A DNA stretch of 64,000 nt from Agarophyton chilense (GCA_030374765.1 JARGXX010000062.1:1-64000); one strand, 5' to 3'; positions 19,511 through 30,800 are shown, counted from the first letter of the stretch. The notes: a model not told the origin generated them from the sequence alone. A program made the numbers and translations.

Positions 19511-22500
19511 AACGCAATACACTACCCGACAAAACCGCAAGCAATGCCCGTGTTCCATCTTTCATTTTCCTCCACTTCTTTCACCCGCCGCCCCCTGTGT
19601 GACCGCAACACACCCCTCCGTGTGGAACATCTTCCTGTCGCCGCCAGTCCGCGAGCTGATTACCTGCTTTTCGCGCGAACTGATACATTCAACCATGCAT
19701 TCGGCAATTCATTCGGCCATGAATTCAGAGCGATGCTTCTCATAGCTATTGTACCCGCGCTGGCTGGCAACTTCAATTCATCTTCAATCGCACTGCTGAT
19801 GAGCCTGCTAGTCTCATGAGCACGTGCAACCGCATTTTTAACAAGCTACAGCATCTTTTTCATGAAACGAATGCATAAACGCTTCTGAGACCATATGCCA
19901 CAAGTCCACAACATCGACGCGTCCCCACAACATTCGGATTTTGCGCATCTCCACATTCATCCGGTTTCCGGTGTGTCGTAACAAGTCATGCACTCTGTCG
20001 CTGTAAAATCTTTCCATGCACGTTCCAATTGAGCTTGTCTGCCACATTCAAATCACACACTCCGTGGCTATTGCCATGAATGCACTTCGCATGCAAGCCA
20101 CCCTATGTCACGTGGAAGCTTGCTTCTTTCGATTATCTCTCAGTGCCCTGTGAATACGCGTCGTCCTGCCAAATTATGCGCGATGCCGCAGGGGAGCGAG
20201 CAGTTCACAATTTCACACACAATTTCTCTTATTCGCGCGTTGTCGATCAGAAAAGCAATATCTCTGTGCATCTCATACCGCGCTTTTGCTGAAGATGAAC
20301 GTGAGCTTTTGCGAGGCTTACAGACCCGCACACTTGGATTCGTACACAGATGCGGTATGCCAATTATCATGAAAACGAAAAAAGGTCCCCTCACGTGCTC
20401 TAAAGAGGTAATTGCGAATTCGAGGCGGCTCTTTGCCGGACAGGGGCTCCTAGGCGCGAGAGTTACAAGCGCCAGAGGACTCTGATTGTTCTATATTGCG
20501 TGCAAGCGGAGCATTGAGCGGAACGGAGATACCTTTAGCCGGCGCTGGAGCGCACGCCATTGAAAAAAGGTCGTTAGACATCCCACCACGGCGTCAACGA
20601 CAAAGAAGACGAGGCGATGTATCAATTGGATTGATGATGGAGCGGTGAAAAGGCGAAAGGCAGCTACGCTGAAAAAAATATTCTGCTCAACATTTGTCAG
20701 AATCCAGCGCATGACAAGCGTGTTTTGCAATGGCTTTGATTGGATCCTGGAACAAGGCGGAGTCAACGTTTCCGATTTCGTTGCAAGATTACGCCTGTTT
20801 TCGCCAAAGCTGAATTCAACCACCGTTAGTTATTCCATCCCCGCGCCTTTGTTTTCCCTCAACCTCGAGACCGTCACAGTGTCAAATCTGCGCTGAGCTC
20901 ACGAATCCTTTGACCATGCTCCCTCCTGCTAACCTACTACGCCGCAGATGGGAATATCCACTCTCTTCTCGAATCTATACCGTAACGCTCAAGAGCCACG
21001 TCAAAGTTTGCCATGTATTATTTGTCGTGAATCCCCCCACCTCCGTCCCTGCCGGACTCAGCTCTGAGAGACGATTCCAACTCTTAAGCAGCCCCGTTTT
21101 CGGCGAAACACTATTCTACTACATCCCCAAAGCTTCCCCTAGACAACAGACTGGAAGCACTGCATCTGAAGCCTTGCTCACTGGAAGCATACTTTAACGT
21201 CAATCTTTCTGTGTTTGTTTGTATGAGTACGTGGACGGCCTTTGTGTTGCACTACAGATAGTAGATGATCATCAAGATAGTGTAGGCCACATCATGCCGG
21301 CCTCGGTTCATGCTCGATATGTAAAAGGCAAGACATCAAAAATACCCTTTCTACAGGTAGGAACTGCTATTCCACCAGAGTCTCCATCTTCGTCGCTCTC
21401 TCCGCGTTGAAAACGTGTACCAAGGGCGGATATTAGCACTGGTCGCTTGTTGACGCAAACAAAAAAACTTCAACTCTCTTCCAGCTCCCAAAAAGTCACT
21501 CACCTTCTCGGTAGGCCTCCAAAAACTATTGTTGAAGATACCAGCAAGAACGAGATCACCGATACTGTGATCAAAGTACGCGAGTATAAAAGAGCAGGTA
21601 TTAACTAGTTCGTCATCGTGAATAGAGCTACCACCTTTGATGACGAAAAGAAACGGGATCCACGTGTTGAAGTATACAAAATGAATCGGGAGACAAGTAA
21701 ATATGATCCCGAACACGTATTCCGTTGAGAACAATATGTCCATTTTGGTCCTTTTGGCGATTACAGTCCCAAAGATCTGTTAAAACCGAATGCTTCCAAA
21801 GCGCTTGATGATCTTGCATCCCATCCTCGTTCTAAATACTCAGATCTGGCTTCGAAAGAGGCAGCTCTGTCTTCGAAAAACGCAGATATGGGACAGCTAC
21901 ATTTGGAATTGAAAAGTGGGACGTCCAAGCACCGAACGCTTAAGGAAAAAAGATGAAGAAAGAATACCCTAAGGCGATCTTGAACAAATCCGGTGGAAGT
22001 TCGATTGCGAGCCTCACAAACAGTCCAAAGAAAAAGAAGGCCAAACGTTTACAACAGAGATAGTGAACAAAGTTTTGGACTCCACAATCATTAGGTGTGC
22101 TATGTTGTGACATTTTTTAGCCCATTTGTTTTTGTTTCATTAAGTCTGTTGCGTTGGTTATCCCAACGATACCAGGAGATCAAACCCGAGCAATATTTGT
22201 GACTGCAATGCGAGGGCAGGCCGGTTACGATCCTTCTCCCGAGGGTGTACGGAATCAAACTATAGCCCTGTGAAAGAAATTTGGAATGGCTCTTCTTTAT
22301 CATTGAATTATGCATATGCTTCGGAGATCATTCTCCTACTTCTGCTTGCGTATCTATCTCTGATGTTACTGGCATTTAAGTCATTATCATATATGCCCAC
22401 AGGCGGTAACCACGAAATGAAAAAAAAGTCTTTAATAGCAAGAAGAAGCAACAATCCAAAAAAAAGCGAAAACCAATAGGCAACCTAACATCCGCTTGTG

Positions 22501-22526
22501 AAGGAGCAACGATAACGGTTGAGTCT
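19511..22526. other. Unassigned 3-kb stretch (X forward)
   Basis: ORFs of up to 148 codons exist on both strands, but none has a domain I recognise and several overlap. A minus-strand piece at 19838-20047 (MERFYSDRVHDLLRH) faintly recalls a kinesin motor strand, too weak to call. The minus-strand ORF at 21351-21743 and the plus-strand ORF at 20105-20485 are conserved in the mirror copy, as is all surrounding DNA, so conservation is not evidence of coding. It is likely further decayed transposon or host DNA. Confidence 0.4.
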
Positions 22527-22933
22527 TGTGAGCCGCCGGGGCCTGAGGTATCTTACGGACGCCCGGTTGACTGGCCAACCTCAGCTGGGCTCATTTATAT
22601 TTATATTTTATTTTAATTAGTGTAAATGATTAGCATTATAGTGCCAGGGAGCCTCGCCACTGTTATTTACTTGGCTCGAGTGACTCTTCTCCCTTACAGT
22701 AAGGTAGGCACCGTTAGGATGCTAAATTACCCCCTTTGGTACATTAGTTCCACCAATTGGTCTTCAAGCCATCGTTTCCGTTGCTCCAACCTGTAGGACT
22801 ACATCGTAAACGCCAGCCCATTGCACCAAGTACTCTGGGAGTGCCGCCGTCAAGTATTCGAGCCTTAGGACCCGCTCTACCCCGCTACCGCCGGTCGAGA
22901 CCCGTACGCTGACCCACCCGTCATTGCGTTACA
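22527..22933 (+). repeat. Ty3/gypsy-like LTR with primer-binding site just after it (X forward)
   Basis: A TG...CA-bounded segment of about 407 bp (TGTGAGCCGCC... to ...GCGTTACA) is followed after three bases by TGGTCTCCACAC (22937-22948). That has the form of a primer-binding site complementary to a tRNA 3' end (TGG pairs with CCA). A gag-like remnant follows in the same direction. No second LTR was seen, so the left border is tentative. Confidence 0.55.
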
Positions 22934-23136
22934 TTTTGGTCTCCACACTTAGAATCCCTTTAGGATAATTGGACGGACGACTGGTTTGAAGAATTATCCA
23001 ACTTCTAACCTTTGATTTAACTCCCCAACGGACTAGAATTAAAGAAGCAACCGACAGTATGGATGCAGGAAACGCACCCAACCGACCACACCATACGACT
23101 CCTACTTAAAAACCTGCTGCCACCGCAACGCCGACG

Positions 23137-24985
23137 ATGTCGCCTGAACCTCAGGTTGATAATGTTAGCGACTGCTGGAGAACGAGAAGCCAGCCGCAAG
23201 GAGTACTGACTCCTATGGACGACCCTCAAAGGATTCGCCAAGAACCCACGGTAGCAGCGCATTTACGAGAATGCCTCACCAGGGCCACCTGTAGGCCAGG
23301 AACACCGCAAGGAGAACCCCGTAAGACCGAAGGAATTAGAGAGAACTTTTCCGCCGGGCTTGCTGACCTTCTCTCGCTCCGTCTCCATGAGCCCTGCTCA
23401 GCCCATGTGTCTTCCATTGTAGACATGCGACTCGCTACGGCGATCGCCGACCATACGGACTAACTAGTTATGCCGATCGTCCCCAAGGTCATGGAGTCTG
23501 AGCCATTCATAGACTCCCTCATTAAGGCCGTCTGAGGAGCAGTCACCAGCCAGACAGGCAATACGGTCCCTAGGCTCACTCCACAAGTCAACCATCCGGC
23601 TTCCATATGGAAACCCCCTACCGAAACCCCAGGAGTGGTGGTATGACCCGTTCCTTGCCGGGAACACCATCAGAAAAATCTAATGGAAGGACAATATAGG
23701 AGCAAAGGAGAGGCTCAGCGTCTAGAAGAGAGACAGATTGCCCTACCCAAAGGACAATATGAGGTACAGCGACCTCAGGGCTCCGTCGGATCTCATAGAG
23801 AGATCGATCGTTTAGGTCCCTATTACGCTGGAAAGAAAAGAAGTAACTGCAGGAGAAAGAAGAACAGAAGTAGCAAAAGAAGAGACTATTCGGACACGAG
23901 TGATTCCGGATCGGCCTCGACCGAAACAACTGACTTGGGAGTGGATGAGGCTGCCGTTCGAGGCCTCAAACCACTGGCAACGACTAACGAATTTTTCCTT
24001 AAGGTTCCAGAATACCTCAATTACCGACTGGCCGAAAGGAATCCGAAATATTCTGGTTTGTTGGCTCGAAGAGTCGCCAAATTGGCCAAACGGATGCAAC
24101 TAACCATTACGGACAAGTTCTTGGGTTCCGATTCCATTACTTTCTTTATGTTTCTTAGTTTGTTTCGTACAGCCTTTGATCAGAACGGTGTTCACGAGGG
24201 CGCTGCTCTGTACCTTTTCCAACTCTTCCTCACAGGACAGGCGCGTGACCGAGTGGTTTCGAATATATCTCTCCGAAGGACGGCTCAAACGCCATTTCAT
24301 CACGGGACGATTCCCTGCCATTCAGACACATGTCCGCAATTACCACACGTAAAACCCACAATACTCCTTCCCAAGGCTCGTTACCTACGCCGAAGGTTCT
24401 GGCGAAACGTACAGGACTTCCAAGCGGAATGCTGACATATCCAGAGAACACGCAACCCCATTGCGTAAACCCAACCACGCCCATTTGGGTAGCTCCACGG
24501 AATTGTACATGGACTCGGCACTCCATTGTGCCGACTCGGGAGATGTCCTCGCGGTTAATTTCAGTGCTCTTCAGTCCGGGCCCCCATCATATACCTCCCA
24601 GGGAATTAAAGCGACCACTGGACCACCCACACCCAAGTATTCCCCCTTTCCGCCCCGCAAGGATGTTTATGTTCGCGCCCCAAGGGCCTGCTTCTTAAGT
24701 CTTTCAATGGCCCAACCTTGTGACTGCACGAGGTATCTGCCTGACGACGCACGAAAAAACATCCTAGCCTTAAGGGAAGAGAATCACTGGGTGAGGATAT
24801 CCGAAGGAATGCTTAACAGGGCACAGAAACGAGCCACAGGGACCCCTGGAAGCTCACGCTATGCCAGGTCTCCGGATACTCCGATCAAAAACCCACATGT
24901 CCACACCATTGTAGACCCTACGGACGACCCCAAAGAAGAATCTTATCCTCAGGAAGAAACGGAAACCCCATCGGAAAATTCTTAG
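23137..24985 (+). pseudogene. Gag-like remnant of an LTR retrotransposon (X forward)
   Basis: Three ORF pieces run in order. 23137-23463 is Pro/Arg-rich. 23683 to about 24290 starts basic (AGKKRSNCRRKKNRSSKRR) and continues into a helical capsid-like domain (FFMFLSLFRTAFDQNG, then FLTGQARDRVV). After a frameshift and a TAA comes 24461-24985 (SSTELYMDSALHC; LPDDARKNILALREEN). The latter recalls the linker after a gag zinc knuckle in gypsy-type elements, although the CCHC itself is degraded (QPCDCTRY). No protease, RT or integrase follows; at about 25140 the DNA changes to unrelated sequence, so the element is 3'-truncated. Confidence 0.6.
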
Positions 24986-25164
24986 AGGGTGGACGCGAGG
25001 TAAATCCTCCCTATTCAAGCTTCTGCCTCAACCAGTTCGGCGGTCATGAGCCAAGGAGCTACTCACCTCCTAATACAAACCACCCACGATGGACCCATGC
25101 CCCTTTTCGTCCCAATTCTCGTCAAGGGCTAAGCCTCAGATATATTAAGACTCTCATCAAAAAT

Positions 25165-25806
25165 ATGCCGCGATTCGTTGTTGAGAAACAAAAGCGGTTT
25201 GATCGGCGAAGGGTAGAGGTGGCAACTGAGGAGAGGGATGAAGTAACTGATCAAGACCTGGAGGCGGCCTTGTCGAGGTCTGAGGTTTATGTTTTAAAGA
25301 TGTTACAATTGGTGGTACAAATAAAGGAGGGGGTGCAACAACAAGTCATTAATAGCGCGAATACCGTGGAAGAATTTCAGGCATATGCTGCAAATTCTCG
25401 CAAAAGGCGGGATGATCAAATCGAAAATAGATAGCGTGCTTTCTTCAAACCTTAACAGACGAGCGAAGCATGCAGCGGCAGAGAGTGAAAATAGACTTCG
25501 ATTAGTCGAATACAGGACAAAAAGGCTACTTATTACGACTGTAAACGATGGACGTCACATCGGAACTTGATGTCAGGTTTGGTGAAATTCATTGGCATGC
25601 GGGCAGGAATTTATGAATCGCATATGAATTCCATTGTTGGGAGTTCAGTTCCATCCATTTCAATTGATCAACCTCTGCAACCAACTCTGGTGCCTATCGA
25701 AGAATCGGATGAGTCGAGCCAAGGTGACGTGGAAGAATTGCAGCAAGTTAACGATGGAAACCATGTTGAAGATTATAAGGGCAATGAGGAACATCTATCT
25801 TCGTAG
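25165..25806 (+). pseudogene. Uncharacterised helical ORF pair next to a DDE transposase (X forward)
   Basis: The first ORF (25165-25434, 89 codons, starting MPRFVVEKQKRFDRRR) is highly charged and probably coiled-coil. A second in another frame (25567-25806, acidic, starting MMSGLVKFIGMRAGIYES) follows after a broken stretch. They converge on the DDE transposase remnant 130 bp further on, so they may be the accessory gene of the same element. I recognise no domain. Confidence 0.35.
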
Positions 25807-25936
25807 AAGCGTGTTTATGCCTTGGCGGTCATCTTATTTTCTAAGACTCTTTTAAAAACAACAGGCGTTCTGAAGGGTTCATACTTTGAATCATTCGTTT
25901 AATTGGTATGATTTGAAGCCCATCAAGCCAAAGTTT

Positions 25937-26667
25937 TCAGTTAATTATCATTGGTGCTACATGTATGGAGGCTGTGAAAAGTTCATCGGCGCAAGAACAG
26001 CAATAAATAAAAGCCCGGTTTCCGTTCTTGATATAGTCGATTGACATTTTGTTCCAGAACCGTTTCCGGACATCATTGTTCCATTCCTGGCGCAGTTTGA
26101 AGTAGAGTCCTGTTCCTTTCTTAAATGGCGCAATTGTCCAACTTGGCTCGCCTGCACCGACTAACGCGGCAGCACAAATCATCTGTTCTCCGTTAGCGAA
26201 GTTCTTTTCTCTCCGAAGGTACACACCGGCCATTTGAAACATGGTCTTTTCATGAACGCAACCAGAGTAGGACACTTCAACTCTACGTATTACCCCATAG
26301 ATATCTACATATATTAGTAGGGCATAGCAATGAATTGCGTCCTTGCCGAAGTACTGGTCGTTTTGCACACCTTCGTCATTCGACTTACATATGGTTTGTC
26401 TTGTGCCGTCAACGAACAAAACAGCCTTTAGAAAACCTCTTATTAAGCCCTTCATCGTGGCTCTTTCTTTCGCTCCAGGCCATTGAATTGGCTCGAACAG
26501 TGACAAAGCCCGAAAGCATGCCAGCCCGTGTTATATATGTAATTCCATGAGGTTCCATTAAATAACCTATATCTACTTGCCAAGTTTACAATAGAATCTA
26601 ATTCTGATGGTCCACCATTCAAAATCTCCAAATAAAGAAATAATAGCTCCTTGAAAGTTTTTTTCAT
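25937..26667 (-). pseudogene. DDE_Tnp_4-like transposase pseudogene (X forward)
   Basis: The main ORF (25937-26506) contains WPGAKERATMKG and the first catalytic motif LFVDGTRQTI, then HCYALLIYVDIYGVIRRVEV, as in PIF/Harbinger nucleases. The expected second Asp (GDxGY) reads GAGEPSW, and the Glu motif is replaced by IDYIKNGNRAF, so two of three catalytic residues are gone. The N-terminal helices (LASRYRLFNGTSWNYIYN) are in another frame upstream (26452-26667). The main ORF also has no ATG at its start. Dead copy. Confidence 0.65.
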
Positions 26668-27255
26668 CCTTCTACGTCTTTTCCAAGCCCATTCTGTCTG
26701 TTATAACATGTTGTAGTCCAGGGGACATTTTATCTGATCGGCAGCTAATTTGTGCAAAGCATCAAAGCCCGACTCACGCATATGAACGACTGACATGAAC
26801 CATGTATTATCGGATCGCAGTATTTGTTATCTAGTTGTCAGGCGATTAGTTTGATAACTTCGCTTAAACCCTGCAATGGCCTCTCCATATCCGGGACGAA
26901 CTTTTTCGCTGTCACCAATACGGAAGTGCGAAAAACTTCTACGGATTCGTCGTAGTTTGCTGCTAAGTTGGGTAGCTAAGCATATTGTCGACAATTAATT
27001 TCAATACATAGCATTATGGAAGCGAGGATAGTCGTGGAGAACATCCGCAGCGATAAAAAGGTGTAGGGAGACGAAGTTCAGGAACTGTTGCAACAGCAAA
27101 GGTGGTTAAGCGTGTTATAGGGACATGTGAACGCTTTGTTGTTCTTCAATAAGACGTAAAATTTTCAAAAATGATGTGTTTCATTGGAGTTTGTCAACAA
27201 CGACACAGCTCTAGGCTCTGTTAATCACTGCCCAGATCTCTTCCAGAGAAGATCT
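26668..27255. other. Unassigned stretch (X forward)
   Basis: AT-rich, no ORF with a recognisable domain. May contain the 5' flank of the DDE transposase on the left and the lost N-terminal codons of the carbonic anhydrase on the right. Confidence 0.35.
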
Positions 27256-27942
27256 GAGAGAAAACAATACTGAAAAACTCCATTGTACTACCTTCTCTCT
27301 CGCATGTTTTTGATTATCATAAAAGCGAGGTAGCAAACAGTGAAACATATGTTTGCTACCTCAACAAGCAACTTGTTCGGAACATAACTTTCGCTAAGAC
27401 AAACTGGGCTCTTAGCTGTGAGTCGCACAATCTTTGCGGTCACACAGTTTTCAACGGAAAGCACTATCGAGTGATCAACCTCCATTTTCATTCCCCAAGT
27501 GAGCATACTGTGCACGGCGAGCACTATCCATTGGAAGCTCATATGGTTCATAGTGCCTCTGACGGCTCTTTACTCGTTCTCGGCACTTTCTTCACCGAAG
27601 AACCGCAGACTACTCGCCACAGCGGATCTTCTTCAAAATTTCATTCAATCGTTACCCATGTTCACTCTCAGCACCATGCTTTTTCAGTTCACATGTCGTC
27701 CTTCATCGGAAACGAAGGCTATTGTACTTGTCAAGGCTCTCTCACAACCCTTCCCTGTTCTAAGGACGTTACTTGGCTTGTTTCCAAAAGCAGCCAATTC
27801 ATGTCAACGATGTGAGACTCTACAAAGAATTTGCTGCCAGTGCTGACTTCGGAAATAGTCGTCCGGTGCACCCGTTGAATTATAGAGGAGTTACTTGCTT
27901 CAGACCGAAACCTTTCAGGAATATTGTTCGAGGTCGTCAATA
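27256..27942 (+). pseudogene. Alpha-carbonic anhydrase pseudogene CA1 (X forward)
   Basis: The family is clear from SHNLCGHTVFNG, the zinc-ligand strands INLHFHSPSEH (two His) and LEAHMVH (third His), and GSLTTLPCSKDVTWLV, which keeps the catalytic Thr but has Leu for the first Pro of TTPP. In living relatives the enzyme interconverts CO2 and bicarbonate, usually secreted or in an organelle lumen. The N-terminal domain with the signal peptide is missing. A one-base frameshift near 27785 separates TWLV from the C-terminal part (QPIHVNDVRLYKEFAASAD to FRPKPFRNIVRGRQ). A perfect 12-bp inverted repeat lies at 27327-27338 and 27351-27362. The mirror copy is more damaged. Confidence 0.8.
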
Positions 27943-28461
27943 AAAATCGCCCTCCCACTTCTTGTCATCCTTATTCATATGTATGGGTCAACTTTCGAGT
28001 ATCAAACGTGTGGGTCCTACGTTTTTTTATTTTTCTAGAAATGCTCCTTCAGAACACGTTATCGACAGAACAGTTGAGCCCACAAAATAGGCCTCTACGA
28101 GTGGAATAGAGTCTGTTTTGATGGATTCAAAACCAACACACTGTTCTTCGCTCGTAATGCTTTTTTTCCGTAGAGATGCGTAACGACATTTGTGATGTAA
28201 ATCCACCTTGGTAGTCTTTCAGGGAACATGTTGCGATACGAAGGTCACTCCGGTACCGCGATGTCCGCTACGTCAGGCACCTAATTTGCCAGCTTACGTA
28301 AGCCGTACAACAGTCCGCTCGCAAGAATATGTTAATTGGGTTGAGAGCCAGAGGGCTTGTAGTTACCCGTGCTGCACGCAAGAATTTGGCTGTCGATGCT
28401 GCGAATCAATGCCAACCCCTTATTTATCGCTCAGACACTTCATTAAATGATCCCAAAAATG
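27943..28461. other. Unassigned stretch (X forward)
   Basis: Contains a Cys-rich 80-codon ORF (28208-28450, ten or so Cys) without a recognisable family. The mirror copy has the same ORF. Nothing else seen. Confidence 0.35.
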
Positions 28462-28848
28462 TTAATTTGAACAGACACACTTTTTCCCCGCCGATTTTCT
28501 CTCTAAGAACTGGCGAGCTGGTTGCATTGATTCCTTTTGCAGATTGAAATGCATCGGACCTGTATCATACCAAATTGGGCGCATAATATTCTGTACGTCT
28601 CCAAACTTAACCGCTTTTGCCGTGATGGATTCAATTTTGTTTTCGACGCTACCGTTAATACTGACGGTGACGTTGAACAAATTGCGTAAGTTATTGGAAC
28701 GAAACGTTACAAGCGTCGCCGATATTATTTGGTTTGCTTCCAAGCATATGCTTGTGATGATGCCATATGCTATATGGTTGCCCTCTTTCACGCTCAAGAA
28801 CTGTCGTGAAGCTGTATTTTTGAGATTATTTAACATTTGATGAGACAT
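28462..28848 (-). CDS. Uncharacterised 128-aa protein (X forward)
   Basis: The ORF from the first ATG (MSHQMLNNLKN) is intact and identical in translation in both copies. It is mixed alpha/beta in composition and contains SVKEGNHIAYGIITSICLEA, RSNNLRNLFNVTVSING and ITAKAVKFGDVQNIM. It has no signal peptide or membrane helix. I do not recognise a family. The open frame continues upstream for 17 codons without ATG. On the coding strand, CAGGTAAG lies about 40 bp before the ATG and ATACAG about 35 bp after it, which would also fit a short intron removing this ATG. The true 5' structure is therefore open. Confidence 0.35.
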   Translation of the reverse strand: MSHQMLNNLKNTASRQFLSVKEGNHIAYGIITSICLEANQIISATLVTFRSNNLRNLFNVTVSINGSVENKIESITAKAVKFGDVQNIMRPIWYDTGPMHFNLQKESMQPARQFLERKSAGKKCVCSN

Positions 28849-29480
28849 TAAATTCAACAAAGAGCAAATGAAACACTTCTTACCTGTTGTCTGATACAAT
28901 AGTGACTATTACGTACCTTCTTCGATACAGCGTAACTAGTGACGAACTGTTAGGTTTATTTTCTCTTCTTTGTCTATAAGAGGAAGGGCGCCTTGCTTTC
29001 TCTTGAAGGAGAGGCGAGCACGGTCGCCCAGCTTCTTCGCTTTCATATTTGGATTGGGGGCGAACTGGGAGAAAGGACCATATTAGATACAGATATATAC
29101 ACTAGAAATCTGCTGTTAAGAACAAACGAGAGCGCCATAGAATGTTCGTCTCTATCTGCATGTATTCACAACACAGACATGTGCCGCTGTAGCGCTCGAT
29201 CGGGAGCCAAATGGCTAATTCATCTCAATTAACAACTTTTATTTCTTTCCGATATACAAAAAAATGGAAACTTCGGAAACATGATGCAGTAGCTTTATCT
29301 TGATTCTATCGTCGATGGCACATCAAAAGAACTGTGTAAGTTGAGACATAGCAAGTCAAAAAAAAAAAAGTAAAATCAAAAAGCATGAGCCCATGCAAGA
29401 ATGATGCGAATCTGATATCAGTGAAAACGGCGACTGCGGCGACGAGAACGGCGGCGACCAGGACGGCGGCGATGGTGAGA
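28849..29480. other. Unassigned stretch (X forward)
   Basis: Short ORFs only. Includes an A-rich run near 29358 and the 3' flank of the carbonic anhydrase fragment CA2. An alternative CA2 frame downstream of its stop encodes an Ala/Val-rich hydrophobic stretch (IAAVLVAAVLVAAVAVF) that could be a lost C-terminal anchor. Confidence 0.35.
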
Positions 29481-29780
29481 TCAGAAGCACTTGATTTGCC
29501 TACCATTCAAAGGATGAACGGGACGATTGTTTCCGAATTCAGCACTGGCCGCCAATTTCTTGTAGAGTTTCACATCAGCGAGATGGATTGGCTGCTCTTG
29601 AATGGCAACGAGCCAAGTAACTTGCTTAGAGCAGGGAGGTGTTGTAAGAGAGCCTTGATAGGTGCAGTAGCCTTCATTTCCGATGAAGGAAGACATGTGA
29701 ACTGGGAAAGCATGGTCTTCAGAGTGAATATAGTAGCTCTGCGCGCGTTGAGAAAACTTCCCCTCACGCGTGGCCTGTTT
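29481..29780 (-). pseudogene. Alpha-carbonic anhydrase fragment CA2, C-terminal third (X forward)
   Basis: A second paralogue of CA1 keeps only the C-terminal third: HAFPVHMSSFIGNEGYCTYQ, SLTTPPCSKQVTWLV (intact TTPP motif), QEQPIHLADVKLYKKLAASA and EFGNNRPVHPLNGRQIKCF, then a stop. The three zinc histidines are absent because the upstream two thirds are missing. The break is about 45 bp from the start of the SPFH ORF on the opposite strand, so both genes are 5'-truncated at one junction. Identical in the mirror copy. Confidence 0.75.
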
Positions 29781-29824
29781 CTACCATAAACAAGCTGCTG
29801 AACATATGCTTGGAGGGTGAGCGC

Positions 29825-30685
29825 ATGGTGGTAGAGCGTTTAGGTTCTTTTCATGCCATACATTCCGCCGGTTGGTTTCTTTGTGCGCCTTTTATTGACC
29901 GTATTGCATATCGAGTCGACATGAGAGAACGGACTTTGTATTATCCGCCACAAAACGCAGTCACTAAGGATAACGTCACTGTTGGCGTGGATGCAGTCGT
30001 TTTTGTGCGCTTTGTTGACGCGGAAAAGGCAGCATACGGTGCCACTGATCCACTACGCCCGGTACAAGAACTCGCCAAATCTGCCATGCGCCCCGCAGTG
30101 GGTGAATTGGAACTCGACCCACTCTTCCACTCCCGCAAACACGTCAACCAACGCGTCAGCGACGCAGTCACAGACGCAGCATTCAACTGGGGTCTAGTAG
30201 TAACTCAACACGAAATACTCGATGTCAAACCCGACAAGCATATTCTAGAGGCCATAGACAAGCAAGCCGCCGCCGAACGCATGCGTCGCGAAAAGGTGCC
30301 CGAGGTGGAAGGCGCGAAACAAGCCGCCGCTCTTCAGTCGGAAGGTGTACGAATCCGCTTGGAGAATGAATCACAGGGTCATTTATTGCGCGTGCGTAAC
30401 GAGGCGCGAGCGGAAGAGAGTAAATTGAGAATTGTGGCAGAGCGCAAGGCGCGTGCTATCGAACTGGAGTCTGTGGCTAGGGGAGAAGCGCTGCGTGAGA
30501 TGGCGAAGGCGTTTGGAGAGCGTGGTGCCATGGAGGCGGCTAAGTTTGCTGTTGCGCTTGAGTTTGTTGATATGTACGGCCAGATGGGGAAGGGTAGTAA
30601 TGCACTGATCGTTAACGAGAGGCCTGCGCATGTTGGCGCGCTACTGGCCCAGGTGGCCCCCGCGATGCACGTCAGGAAGGACTAG
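29825..30685 (+). CDS. SPFH/stomatin-like protein, 286 aa, intact but without N-terminal leader
   Basis: The band-7/SPFH domain is clear: MVVERLGSFHAIHSAGWFLC, PFIDRIAYRVDMRERTL, NAVTKDNVTVGVDAVVFVRF, AAYGATDPLRPVQELAKSAM and RPAVGELELDPLF. An alpha-helical C-terminal part follows, Ala/Glu/Arg-rich (KQAAAERMRREKVPEVEGAK; LEFVDMYGQMGKGSNALIV). This order matches stomatin-like protein 2, a mitochondrial inner-membrane scaffold. It starts at the first ATG; in-frame codons upstream are open only to the junction with CA2. Known relatives have an N-terminal targeting or membrane segment that is absent here, so the copy may be a 5'-truncated relic that has not yet decayed. The mirror copy has a 43-bp deletion. 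Confidence 0.75.
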   Translation: MVVERLGSFHAIHSAGWFLCAPFIDRIAYRVDMRERTLYYPPQNAVTKDNVTVGVDAVVFVRFVDAEKAAYGATDPLRPVQELAKSAMRPAVGELELDPLFHSRKHVNQRVSDAVTDAAFNWGLVVTQHEILDVKPDKHILEAIDKQAAAERMRREKVPEVEGAKQAAALQSEGVRIRLENESQGHLLRVRNEARAEESKLRIVAERKARAIELESVARGEALREMAKAFGERGAMEAAKFAVALEFVDMYGQMGKGSNALIVNERPAHVGALLAQVAPAMHVRKD

Positions 30686-30800
30686 ATTGCAGCAAATCCA
30701 AGTTCAGTATGCTTCTCCGAAGAAAAGCGATCGGAAAGCAAAAGCATACACCTAGACATGGCTAGAATGATGTCGAGACGCTTCGCGCCATGACGTTGGC

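Noticed and set aside
19838-20047. Possible kinesin motor fragment (MERFYSDRVHDLLRH)
   Set aside because: Only one short strand resembles a kinesin; no P-loop or switch motifs are visible in any neighbouring frame.
25937-26506. Domesticated transposase: a 189-codon ORF open in both copies despite lost catalytic residues
   Set aside because: Homology continues upstream in another frame, the ORF lacks an ATG at its start, and the X copies are too similar for the open frame to mean selection.
29995-30037. The 43-bp segment missing from the mirror SPFH gene as a retained or spliced intron
   Set aside because: It has no GT...AG ends and encodes expected SPFH residues (VVFVRFVDAEKAAYG region), so it is coding sequence deleted from the other copy.
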